Assembly (NCBI GenBank): GCA_021850135.1
Contig: JAJZRV010000009.1
Location: forward strand, 1-44,567
Source: Pseudomonadota bacterium
GTDB lineage: Bacteria > Pseudomonadota > Gammaproteobacteria > Burkholderiales > Ferrovaceae
Reading direction: 5' to 3'
Length of the DNA: 44,567 nt
The stretch's first letter is position 1. Each line of letters opens with the position of its first letter. The translations under genes and the position numbers were made by a program. Positions 23,820 to 31,241 of the stretch are shown here, piece after piece. Below the pieces are notes generated by a model. That model searched no databases. It was given only the letters and a program-made list of their open reading frames with translations, and was not told where the DNA came from.

Positions 23820-24332
23820 ATGAAGGGTTTCAAAGGTTTTGCCGCCGTGTCCCTCGTCCTGATGCTGGCGGGAGCCCCCCTGCGGCCGGCATGGGCCGTC
23901 GAAGAGGGCGCTCCTGCACCCGGCTACGATATCCGTTTGATGAACGGCCAGGCCTTTGCTGCCAGCGAAGGGACGGGTAAGGTGGTGATCCTGCACTTCT
24001 GGGCGAGCTGGTGCGTGCCCTGCCGGGAAGAAATGCCGGCCATGGAACGCTACTACCGCAAGCACCATCTGGAAGGCCTGGAGTTGATTGCCATCAGCAT
24101 GGACGATCCCGAAGATCTCCAGAAAGCACGCGATATCATGAAGAGCTACAGCTTTCCCGGAGCCTGGATTCGCGAAGCGCGGGTCAAGGGTTACGGGCGC
24201 ATCTGGCGCATCCCGCTGACCTTCGTGATCGATCGCCATGGCATTTTGCGTCGCGATGCCTGGGACGGCGATGCCGGCCTCGACGAAACCACGCTCGACA
24301 GGGCAATCACGCCTTTGCTGTCGATCCAATGA
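23820..24332 (+). CDS. TlpA/ResA-type periplasmic thioredoxin
   Basis: Membrane- or periplasm-exported thiol-disulfide oxidoreductase of 170 residues with signal peptide (about 1-25). The active site is WASWCVPCREEMP, followed by the thioredoxin-fold cis-Pro in RIPLTFVIDRHG. Proteins of this type reduce the cysteines of copper-centre or heme apoproteins. The PCuAC copper chaperone gene is next, which supports a role in keeping copper-site thiols reduced during cytochrome oxidase assembly. Ribosome site AAGGGG precedes the ATG. Confidence 0.9.
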   Translation: MKGFKGFAAVSLVLMLAGAPLRPAWAVEEGAPAPGYDIRLMNGQAFAASEGTGKVVILHFWASWCVPCREEMPAMERYYRKHHLEGLELIAISMDDPEDLQKARDIMKSYSFPGAWIREARVKGYGRIWRIPLTFVIDRHGILRRDAWDGDAGLDETTLDRAITPLLSIQ

Positions 24333-24352
24333 CCACCCAAGGAGAGCAATTC

Positions 24353-24862
24353 ATGAAACGATATTTTTCAATGCAGCGCATGGCCCTGTTGTTCTGTTGG
24401 CTCGCGCTGGGAGCGGCGCATGCCGAGCCGGTCCATCAGGGGACCCTGCTGCTCGATGGCGCCTATGCACGCGCCACGGTTCCCGGACAGGAGGTGGGGG
24501 CGGCCTATCTCACCATCGAAAACACCGGCGCTGCGGCAGATCGGCTGATGGGAGCTTCAAGCAGCGTTGCGCGGTCCGTGGTCCTGCACAGCAGCCAGAT
24601 GGATCAGGGCATGGCCCGCATGCACCACGAAGCCAGCCTCGAGATTCCGGCCCATGGCCGCGTCGAGATGATGCCAGGCGGACTGCATTTGATGCTGGAG
24701 GATCTGAAAAAGCCGCTGCGTGAAGGCGAAACGCTTCGCATGAAGCTGAAATTCGAGCACGCCGGTGAGGTGGACATTGCCGTGCCCGTCAAACCGCTCC
24801 TGCCCGAAGGCGGGATGGGCACGATGCACCACGACTCAATGCATCACGATTCGATGCACTAG
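24353..24862 (+). CDS. PCuAC periplasmic copper(I) chaperone
   Basis: A 169-residue periplasmic copper chaperone that delivers Cu(I) to the CuA or CuB site of heme-copper oxidases. After a signal peptide (about 1-24, ending AHA) the full copper motif H-x10-M-x21-H-x-M is present at His79, Met90, His112 and Met114. The C-terminus adds a tandem MHHDS repeat, an extra metal-binding tail not found in basic PCuAC proteins. The ATG at 24353 follows AAGGAGAG; upstream in-frame extension lies inside the TlpA gene and is rejected. It converges on the BKACE gene, sharing four bases at the stop codons. Confidence 0.93.
   Translation: MKRYFSMQRMALLFCWLALGAAHAEPVHQGTLLLDGAYARATVPGQEVGAAYLTIENTGAAADRLMGASSSVARSVVLHSSQMDQGMARMHHEASLEIPAHGRVEMMPGGLHLMLEDLKKPLREGETLRMKLKFEHAGEVDIAVPVKPLLPEGGMGTMHHDSMHHDSMH
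24824..24859 (+). repeat. 15-bp coding tandem repeat, MHHDS units
   Basis: Two full 15-bp units (24824-24838 and 24839-24853) encode MHHDS twice and a partial third unit encodes MH before the TAG stop. The units differ at synonymous positions (CAC/CAT, GAC/GAT, TCA/TCG). That indicates an old duplication kept by selection on the protein, not a recent slippage. Confidence 0.85.
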
Positions 24863-25680
24863 GCAAAGCGTTCCCGGATTTCCCGCGCCACGGCAAGCGG
24901 ACGGCCCAGACGTCGTGCGTTTTCCGCTGCGAGGGCGACCAGCTGAGCATTGTCCCGGGCCAGGGTGCCGTCGGGCAGATACAGGTTGTTTTCAAATCCC
25001 GTTCGGGCGTGCCCGGACAATGCCGTAGCTGCGGTGAGGCAGGCGCTCTCCCGTGCGCCGAAGGCGCAGACGGCCCAGGGTGCAGGATGCGAGAGCGCCT
25101 GCAGAAAGGGCAGCAGGTCGCGCGGGTCGCTTTGCTGCCCCGTGCTGTAGCGGCCCAGCACGAACAGCAGAAAGTTTTCGGTAGGTGGCAGCACGCCGCG
25201 CTGGCGCAGCGCCTGGTAGCGCACGAGTTCATCCGCCGAGTACAGGATGACCTGCGTCATGATGCCTTCACGATGCAGCCACTCGAAAAACGGCGCCGCC
25301 TGTGCTTCGGAAGGGGCATCCGGAATGAGCTCGCGGATGGCCACAGACACCGCTTCAGGGCGGACTTCGCGCACCACCGCCATTTGCGCTTCCGGCGCGT
25401 AGCGGCGGGCCGCCTCCGAAGTGATCTGGATCACGAGCTCCTCGCCCACGGCCTTGCGGATGGCCGCTGTGGCCTCGCGGTAGGCCCAGGCCTCCAGAAG
25501 GTGCTGGCCCGCGGCATCACGCACGTGCAGGTGGATCATGCTGGCCCCCGCCTTGAGGCAGGATTGCGCCGCATGGGCCAGTTCGCCCGCACTCAGGGGG
25601 ACCTGGGGGTGGTCCTGTCGGGTCTTGTACGCGCCGTTGGGCGCAACGGTCAGAATCAACGGTTCCCAGGCAACGCTCAT
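24859..25680 (-). CDS. BKACE (DUF849) beta-keto acid cleavage enzyme
   Basis: Zinc-dependent TIM-barrel enzyme of the beta-keto acid cleavage family, which reacts a beta-keto acid with acetyl-CoA to give a CoA ester and acetoacetate. It has 273 residues. N-terminal ILTVAPNGAYK and the zinc pair HLHVRD (His50, His52) are typical. The C-terminal zinc Glu and neighbouring Arg are seen in RTGFENN (Arg226, Glu230), but the Asp usually following that Glu (RVGLEDN in most members) is Asn231 here. The substrate of this member is unknown. It is the last gene of a minus-strand unit with an ABC importer (3-nt gap), suggesting the importer brings in its substrate. Confidence 0.85.
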   Translation of the reverse strand: MSVAWEPLILTVAPNGAYKTRQDHPQVPLSAGELAHAAQSCLKAGASMIHLHVRDAAGQHLLEAWAYREATAAIRKAVGEELVIQITSEAARRYAPEAQMAVVREVRPEAVSVAIRELIPDAPSEAQAAPFFEWLHREGIMTQVILYSADELVRYQALRQRGVLPPTENFLLFVLGRYSTGQQSDPRDLLPFLQALSHPAPWAVCAFGARESACLTAATALSGHARTGFENNLYLPDGTLARDNAQLVALAAENARRLGRPLAVAREIRERFA

Positions 25681-25683
25681 GGC

Positions 25684-26478
25684 CTAGTCCGTGGTCAGGG
25701 CAAGCCGCTCGGCGGCTTCGTGACGCGCCTGTTCCGAAGCCACGAGTTCGGACAGTTCGCGTTTGAGCTGGTTGAATTCCGGGGCTGACGAATCCCGCGG
25801 GCGCGGCAGATGGACCGCAATGTCCCGCTTGATCGTGCCCGGACGGTAGGTCATGACCACGATGCGATCCGCCAGAAAAATCGATTCCTCGATGCTGTGG
25901 GTGACGAAAAGCACGGTCTTGCCCAGCTCCGACCAGATACGCAGCAGTTCGTCCTGCAGAGAGCGGCGCGTCAGCGCATCCAGTGCACCAAAGGGTTCAT
26001 CCATCAACAGGATGGGAGAGTCGAGCGCGAGAATCCGGGCGATGGCGACGCGCTGGCGCATCCCGCCCGAAAGGTCCCGGGGAAAGCGCTCGCCGAATTC
26101 CGACAGCTTCAATAACTTCAGCAACGCGTTCACCCGGCTGCGGATGTCGGCTTTGGGCAGGCCCTTGATCTCAAGTCCAAAGCCCACATTCTGCGCCACG
26201 GTCATCCAGGGGAAGAGGGCATACTCCTGAAAGACCATGCCCCGATCCGGCCCGGGCTGGGTGACCGGCTGTCCGTTCACCGTGATCCGTCCCTGCTCGG
26301 GCAATGAAAACCCGGCGACGGCATTGAGCAGGGTGGATTTGCCACACCCGGAGGGACCGAGCAGGCAGACAAATTCGCCGGCCTTGATTTCAAGGGTGAT
26401 GTCCTTGAGTGCAACCACGGCGCCACTCGGGGTGGGGAAGGTTTTGTTGACGCCGGTGATGACGATGCTCGACGCCAT
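25684..26478 (-). CDS. ABC importer ATPase, nitrate/sulfonate/taurine type
   Basis: Cytoplasmic ATPase subunit of 264 residues, TauB/SsuB-like. It has Walker A GPSGCGKST, Q-loop MVFQEYALFPWM, signature LSGGMRQRVAIAR, Walker B ILLMDEPFGALD and H-loop VTHSIEE. It lies 4 nt after the permease gene. The family also serves aromatic, pyrimidine-precursor and riboflavin-type ligands, so the sulfonate name is a class label rather than a substrate call. Confidence 0.92.
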   Translation of the reverse strand: MASSIVITGVNKTFPTPSGAVVALKDITLEIKAGEFVCLLGPSGCGKSTLLNAVAGFSLPEQGRITVNGQPVTQPGPDRGMVFQEYALFPWMTVAQNVGFGLEIKGLPKADIRSRVNALLKLLKLSEFGERFPRDLSGGMRQRVAIARILALDSPILLMDEPFGALDALTRRSLQDELLRIWSELGKTVLFVTHSIEESIFLADRIVVMTYRPGTIKRDIAVHLPRPRDSSAPEFNQLKRELSELVASEQARHEAAERLALTTD

Positions 26479-26482
26479 GGTT

Positions 26483-27298
26483 TCAGTGCTCCAGGCCGCG
26501 GTGCCAGCGCAGCAGGTGGTTGTTGAGCTGGCTCATGGCCTGGTCAATGGCAAGCCCGATCAGGCCGATGGACAGCATGCCGGCAATGATCTTGTCGGAC
26601 CAGAAGTACTCACGCGCTTCGAGAATACGAAACCCCAGGCCGTTGTTGACGGCGATCATTTCGGCGACGATGACCACGATGAACGCGGTGCCGATGCCAA
26701 TGCGCATGCCGGTCAGGATATACGGGGTCGACGCCGGCAAAATCACGCGCAGGAAAATGGTGGTGCGCGAGGCGCCCAGATTGCGTGCGGCGCGCAGGAA
26801 AATGCCGTCCACCGCTCGCACGCCCGCGATGGTATTCATCAGGACAGGAAAAAAGGCGCCGATGGCAATCAGGAAAATGGCTGGCGGATTGCCCAGCCCA
26901 AACCACAGGATGGACAGGGGAATGTAGGCAATCGGTGGAATGGGGCGCAGGATCTGCAGCAACGGGTTGCACAGCTGGTAAGCCGCGCGGCTTGCCCCCA
27001 TGACCAGTCCGATCGGCAGGGCAAGCAGCGTGCCGACCACGAATCCCGCCAGAACCCGGTACAGGCTGCCCATGGCATCCTGGATCAGCTCGCCGGACAG
27101 CAGCCAGGACAGGCGGCTGCCCGAATCGGCATCATAAGGTTGTTGCGGCGAGAGGTACTCCCACCACTTGATGGCCACGGCATGGGGAGGGGGCAGCACC
27201 TTGGCATTGACCCAGCCGAACAGGCCCACGGCTTCCCATAGCGCGAGTACACCCAGGATCAGCATCACGCCCTTGAAGCGCTGGATGCCTTCATTCAT
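26483..27298 (-). CDS. ABC importer permease, TauC/SsuC type
   Basis: Inner-membrane permease of 271 residues with about six helices. The cytoplasmic EAA-type loop is visible in RNLGASRTTIFLRVILPASTPYILTGMRIG, the contact site for the ATPase. The start overlaps the end of the substrate-binding protein gene by ATGA. Together with the ATPase and the binding protein it forms a complete importer. Confidence 0.91.
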   Translation of the reverse strand: MNEGIQRFKGVMLILGVLALWEAVGLFGWVNAKVLPPPHAVAIKWWEYLSPQQPYDADSGSRLSWLLSGELIQDAMGSLYRVLAGFVVGTLLALPIGLVMGASRAAYQLCNPLLQILRPIPPIAYIPLSILWFGLGNPPAIFLIAIGAFFPVLMNTIAGVRAVDGIFLRAARNLGASRTTIFLRVILPASTPYILTGMRIGIGTAFIVVIVAEMIAVNNGLGFRILEAREYFWSDKIIAGMLSIGLIGLAIDQAMSQLNNHLLRWHRGLEH

Positions 27299-28275
27299 GG
27301 CTTGACGTCCAGGGACTTCTTGGCGGCCTCCAGCAGATCCGTTTTGACAAAGTCGCGGGCCACCGGGGCGGCATGCATCTTGCCGATCCCGAACTTGAAC
27401 ATGGTGTCGGCAGTACGCTGGATATGCTCGGGGGTGATGTTGTAGGAGTAGGGCGAATTGGCGATGGCAGCCTGGAATTCCTCGCTGGTGAGCTGATGCT
27501 TGAAGATGGCATCGCGCACGTATTTTTCTGCAAGCTTGGGCTGATCAATGAAGGTCTTGGTGGCCAGCACGAAGCATTGCATGAACTTCTGCGCCAGCGG
27601 TTTGTTGGCATAAAACTTTTCCGTCATGACCAGCGTCCGGATGGGTTCGCCAATGGGCGTGTCATAGGGCTTGAGCATTTCGGTGCCCCAGCCCTGGGCC
27701 AGCGCCTGTGAGGAATAGGGCTCGCTTTGCATGATGGCGTCCACGTTTTTCTGCATCAGGGCCTGGTTGAGATCAGGGTAGGCCAGGTAAATCAGCTGGA
27801 CATCCTTGCCGGGCTGATCAGACCAGGTCATTTTGTGCTGCGCGAGTTCGGCCACCAGCAGCACCTCCTGGATGCCCCCGCGGGTCACGCCCACTTTCCG
27901 GGACTTGAGGCTCTCGATGGTTTTGAGGTTGAGGTCGGCCCGACTGAGCAGGCGTGCGCCACCCCGCGCAAAGCCCGCCACGATGACAATAGGCACCCCG
28001 TTGGCACGTCCTGAAATGGCCGCTTCCGAGGCGGTGGCTCCCACGTCCAGCTCGCCTGCGATCATGGCCTGCATGATGTCGGGGCCTTTGGCAAACAGGC
28101 GCTCCTCCACCTTGAGTCCGCATTTGGGCGCGATCTCCTTGATGTAGCCCACCGCGCCAAAGTGCGCGAGTTTGAGGTTGCCCAGGCGCACCACCTCCTC
28201 CGCCTGGAGCGAGCCCATGCCAAGCATCAATACCGAAACCAGAAAACCCTGCATCCAACGCATTTCATACCTCAT
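27295..28275 (-). CDS. ABC importer periplasmic substrate-binding protein, NMT1/TauA-like
   Basis: Periplasmic binding protein of 326 residues with a signal peptide (about 1-23, ending SLQAEE). The fold is that of TauA/SsuA/ThiY proteins: GLKVEERLFAKGPDIMQAMIAGELDVGATASEAAISG is the typical first-lobe motif, and DAIMQSEPYSSQAL lies in the second lobe. Start at 28275 is chosen because it forms an ATGA overlap with the pabBC stop. The ligand cannot be read from the sequence; co-transcription with BKACE and PabBC suggests a carboxylate rather than a sulfonate, which is inference. Confidence 0.88.
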   Translation of the reverse strand: MRYEMRWMQGFLVSVLMLGMGSLQAEEVVRLGNLKLAHFGAVGYIKEIAPKCGLKVEERLFAKGPDIMQAMIAGELDVGATASEAAISGRANGVPIVIVAGFARGGARLLSRADLNLKTIESLKSRKVGVTRGGIQEVLLVAELAQHKMTWSDQPGKDVQLIYLAYPDLNQALMQKNVDAIMQSEPYSSQALAQGWGTEMLKPYDTPIGEPIRTLVMTEKFYANKPLAQKFMQCFVLATKTFIDQPKLAEKYVRDAIFKHQLTSEEFQAAIANSPYSYNITPEHIQRTADTMFKFGIGKMHAAPVARDFVKTDLLEAAKKSLDVKP

Positions 28276-30050
28276 GATTGAAAATCCCGAATGGCCTGCT
28301 CGACGGCGCCGGGGGGTAACTGTACCGCAACCCAACCGCGCACGCTATTCACGAACCACAATGCTTCGGCCTGGGCAAGATCCGCCAGGGTGATGACGCG
28401 TTCGGTGATTTGCCCTTCCTCGAGCAGGCGCTCCCGGTAGACCCCCGGAAGCAGTCCGGCGGCCTGCGGCGGCGTGTAGAACGCGTCGTTCTGTTCCAGG
28501 ACGAAATTGCCGCGCGTGAATTCGGTGACCTCGCCGCGTTCGTTCCACAACAGCACATCGTACTGGCCGGGCGGGGCAGCGTGAACGTGGTGTTCGTAGA
28601 GGTCGCGCTGCGTGGTTTTATGCTGCAGCAAGGGGTCCTGGGACGAGACAGGCGAGCGTGCCAGTGCCACCGGAACGGTGAGCGGGGGATTGGGCGCGAT
28701 GGGGAAACCTTCCAGATGGACCGCACCCTCCCGGCTGTAGCACAGCCGCACGCGATAGTCGCCTCCAGGGTACTGGAGCGCATAACGGGTCAGGGTTTGT
28801 TGCAGGGCAGGCGCGGGCGGAGGAAATCCCAGCGTTGCGGCGGATCGGGCCAGGCGTGCAAGGTGCAGGTCCTCCAGCCAGAATTGCCCGTCACGGAGCA
28901 ACAGGGTTTCGAGCAACTCGTATTCCTTCGGCTCGAATTCCAGGAATTTCGATTTGGTCACGACCTCGGCATACTCCTCGTCACTGCGTGAGTCCCAGGT
29001 AATGCCACCGCCCAGGCCGCAGATCATCGCGCTGCTGCCGGTATCGAGGGTCAGGGTGCGGATCGCCACATTGAACTGGGCGTCGCCGCCCGGCTTGATC
29101 CAGCCGATGGCGCCGCAATAGGGGCCCCGCGGCGTGTGTTCCAGTTGGCGGATCAGCTCCATGGATTTGAGTTTGGGCGCCCCCGTGATCGAACCGCAGG
29201 GAAAAAGTGCTGCAAAGAGGTCACCCAGCGCGATCTCGTCGCGCAGGGTGGCCTGTACCGTGGACGTCATCTGCAGTACGGTGGGATAGCGTTCGATGGT
29301 AAACAGCGCCGGCACATGGACAGAACCCGGCCGGGCGATGCGCGACAGGTCGTTGCGTAGCAAATCCACGATCATGAGGTTTTCAGCGCGGTTCTTGCGA
29401 GACTCGGAAAGCCATCGTTCCAGGGCCGCGTCTTCCTCCGGCTGAACCCCCCGACGCACGGTGCCTTTCATGGGACGGGTGGTGACGACATTGCCGGATT
29501 TTGCGAAAAACAGTTCGGGCGAGGCCGAGAGGATCTGAAAATCGCCGCAATCCAGCCAGGCGCAATAATCGGCTCGCTGCGCCCGGCGCAGCCGTTCATA
29601 GAATTGCCGACCCGAGCCGCCCGTCAGGCGCGCCGCCGCGCGTAGGGTGTAATTGATTTGATAGGTATCCCCCCGCGCGATGGCCTCGTGGATCAGGTGG
29701 ATGTTGTGGGCATAGGCTTCGGGAGTGGTGTCGAGCACCCAGGGGGTACAGGTCAGGGGTTCGGCGACGGGGGCCATGGGCAGCATGGTCTCCGGGACAT
29801 CGAACAGGCCGAACTGCGCAAGCGGTTGGGCGGTGCGGGAATGCACCTGCGCCGTGGCTTCGAAGGCGGGGGCGCACTCGTAGGCCAGGTACCCCGCGGC
29901 ATAGGCGCCACCCCGGGTGGCCTCTTCGAGCCGATCCAGAAGCGGCCTGACTTCATCCGGGTGATAGGCTTTCAGAACCTCACTGGGGTGGGTGAACACC
30001 CGTCGAATGACATGTCCCGGGTGATCTGCAAAATCGAGTACCAAACGCAT
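28272..30050 (-). CDS. pabBC: Aminodeoxychorismate synthase component I / aminodeoxychorismate lyase fusion (PabB-PabC)
   Basis: A 592-residue fusion that turns chorismate and ammonia into aminodeoxychorismate and then releases p-aminobenzoate for folate. Residues to about 330 are PabB, with RPMKGTVRRG, RKNRAENLMIVDLLRND, CGSITGAPK and GPYCGAIGWI. The remainder is a PLP fold type IV lyase with HKTTQRDLYEHH (Lys), EVTEFTRGNFVLE and LPGVYRERLLE. The usual stand-alone pabC slot after fabF is empty in this genome segment, in agreement with the fusion. Unusually, it leads an operon with an ABC importer and BKACE. A glutaminase partner (PabA) is not in the window. Confidence 0.92.
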   Translation of the reverse strand: MRLVLDFADHPGHVIRRVFTHPSEVLKAYHPDEVRPLLDRLEEATRGGAYAAGYLAYECAPAFEATAQVHSRTAQPLAQFGLFDVPETMLPMAPVAEPLTCTPWVLDTTPEAYAHNIHLIHEAIARGDTYQINYTLRAAARLTGGSGRQFYERLRRAQRADYCAWLDCGDFQILSASPELFFAKSGNVVTTRPMKGTVRRGVQPEEDAALERWLSESRKNRAENLMIVDLLRNDLSRIARPGSVHVPALFTIERYPTVLQMTSTVQATLRDEIALGDLFAALFPCGSITGAPKLKSMELIRQLEHTPRGPYCGAIGWIKPGGDAQFNVAIRTLTLDTGSSAMICGLGGGITWDSRSDEEYAEVVTKSKFLEFEPKEYELLETLLLRDGQFWLEDLHLARLARSAATLGFPPPAPALQQTLTRYALQYPGGDYRVRLCYSREGAVHLEGFPIAPNPPLTVPVALARSPVSSQDPLLQHKTTQRDLYEHHVHAAPPGQYDVLLWNERGEVTEFTRGNFVLEQNDAFYTPPQAAGLLPGVYRERLLEEGQITERVITLADLAQAEALWFVNSVRGWVAVQLPPGAVEQAIRDFQS

Positions 30051-30089
30051 CCCGCCATTCTACTCCTGCTCAGCCTTGCGGCAATGCGG

Positions 30090-30095
30090 TAAAAT
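30090..30095 (+). promoter_or_regulatory. Candidate -10 of the dmlA-like/beta-oxidation operon
   Basis: TAAAAT lies 49 bp upstream of the ATG at 30144 in the 93-bp divergent gap between pabBC and the dehydrogenase gene. It matches five of six -10 positions. No good -35 is found 16-18 bp upstream, so an activator may be needed. Support is by motif and position only. Confidence 0.3.
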
Positions 30096-30143
30096 TGCAG
30101 ACTCGTTGATCAGCGTCGGGTGTTTTGCACCCAAAAGGACTTG

Positions 30144-31220
30144 ATGGCACATCGTATTGCAGTCATCCCGGGAGACGGGATCGGCATGGAAGTCATGCCC
30201 GAGGGCGTTCGCGTCGTGGAAGCCGCGGCCCGGAAAATGGGCATCGAACTGGAATGGACCTGGTTTGAGTGGGCCAGTGCGGCATGGTGGCAGCGTCATG
30301 GCGAGATGATGCCTGCCGACTGGTTTGACCAGCTCAAGGGATTCGATGCCATCTATTTCGGGGCCGTAGGCTGGCCCGAGGTGGTCCCCGATCACGTGTC
30401 CCTCTGGGGGTCCCTGATCAAGTTCAGGCGCGAGTTCGACCAGTACGTCAACCTGCGTCCGGTGCGCCTGATGCCCGGCGTCCCTTCTCCCCTGGCAGGC
30501 AAGAAGCCTGGCGACATCGACTTTCTGGTGGTGCGCGAAAACACGGAAGGCGAATATTCTTCCATCGGTGGCAGGATGTTCGCGGGCACCGAACGGGAAG
30601 TGGTGGTCCAGGAATCCGTTTTCTCGCGCAAGGGGGTGGACCGCATCCTGCGTTACGCTTTTGAACTCGCGCAAAAGCGCCCGCGCCGTCACCTCACTTC
30701 CGCCACCAAATCCAACGGCATTTCCATCAGCATGCCGTACTGGGACGAGCGTGTGGAAGCCGTGGCGGGGGATTACCCCAGCGTCCAGTGGGACAAATAT
30801 CACATTGACATCCTGACGGCACGCTTCGTCCTGAGCCCCGAGCGGTTTGACGTAGTCGTGGCCTCCAACCTGTTCGGCGACATTCTTTCCGACCTCGGGC
30901 CTGCCTGTACCGGGACCATCGGCATTGCTCCCTCGGCCAGCCTCAACCCGGAGCGCCTGTTTCCCTCGCTGTTCGAACCGGTCCACGGTTCGGCCCCCGA
31001 TATTTACGGCCGCAACATCGCCAACCCCATCGCCATGATCTGGTCGGGCGCCCTGATGCTGGATTTTCTAGGGGGAGGGACCGGCTATCGGGCGGCACAC
31101 GATGCCATCGTCAAGGGCATCGAAACGGTCCTGGTACAGGGACCCCGGACACCGGACATGGGCGGCACGGCCAGCACCACGGAGGTGGGAAAGGCAATTG
31201 CCGCGGCCATTGATCAATAA
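30144..31220 (+). CDS. Tartrate/D-malate dehydrogenase-like beta-decarboxylating dehydrogenase
   Basis: NAD-dependent beta-decarboxylating dehydrogenase of 358 residues, related to DmlA/TtuC and to isopropylmalate dehydrogenase. Visible motifs are IAVIPGDGIGMEVMPEG, REFDQYVNLRPVRL, VVRENTEGEYSSIGGR, ATKSNG, SNLFGDILSDLGPA and EPVHGSAPDIYG. Residue REFDQYVNLRP and the length fit the tartrate/D-malate group better than LeuB. The ATG at 30144 has AAAGGAC upstream and gives the conserved MAHRIAVIPGDG start. It heads a run of beta-oxidation genes with a 21-nt gap, an unusual partnership. Confidence 0.82.
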   Translation: MAHRIAVIPGDGIGMEVMPEGVRVVEAAARKMGIELEWTWFEWASAAWWQRHGEMMPADWFDQLKGFDAIYFGAVGWPEVVPDHVSLWGSLIKFRREFDQYVNLRPVRLMPGVPSPLAGKKPGDIDFLVVRENTEGEYSSIGGRMFAGTEREVVVQESVFSRKGVDRILRYAFELAQKRPRRHLTSATKSNGISISMPYWDERVEAVAGDYPSVQWDKYHIDILTARFVLSPERFDVVVASNLFGDILSDLGPACTGTIGIAPSASLNPERLFPSLFEPVHGSAPDIYGRNIANPIAMIWSGALMLDFLGGGTGYRAAHDAIVKGIETVLVQGPRTPDMGGTASTTEVGKAIAAAIDQ

Positions 31221-31241
31221 ATCCACCAGGGAGCCAGGAGC

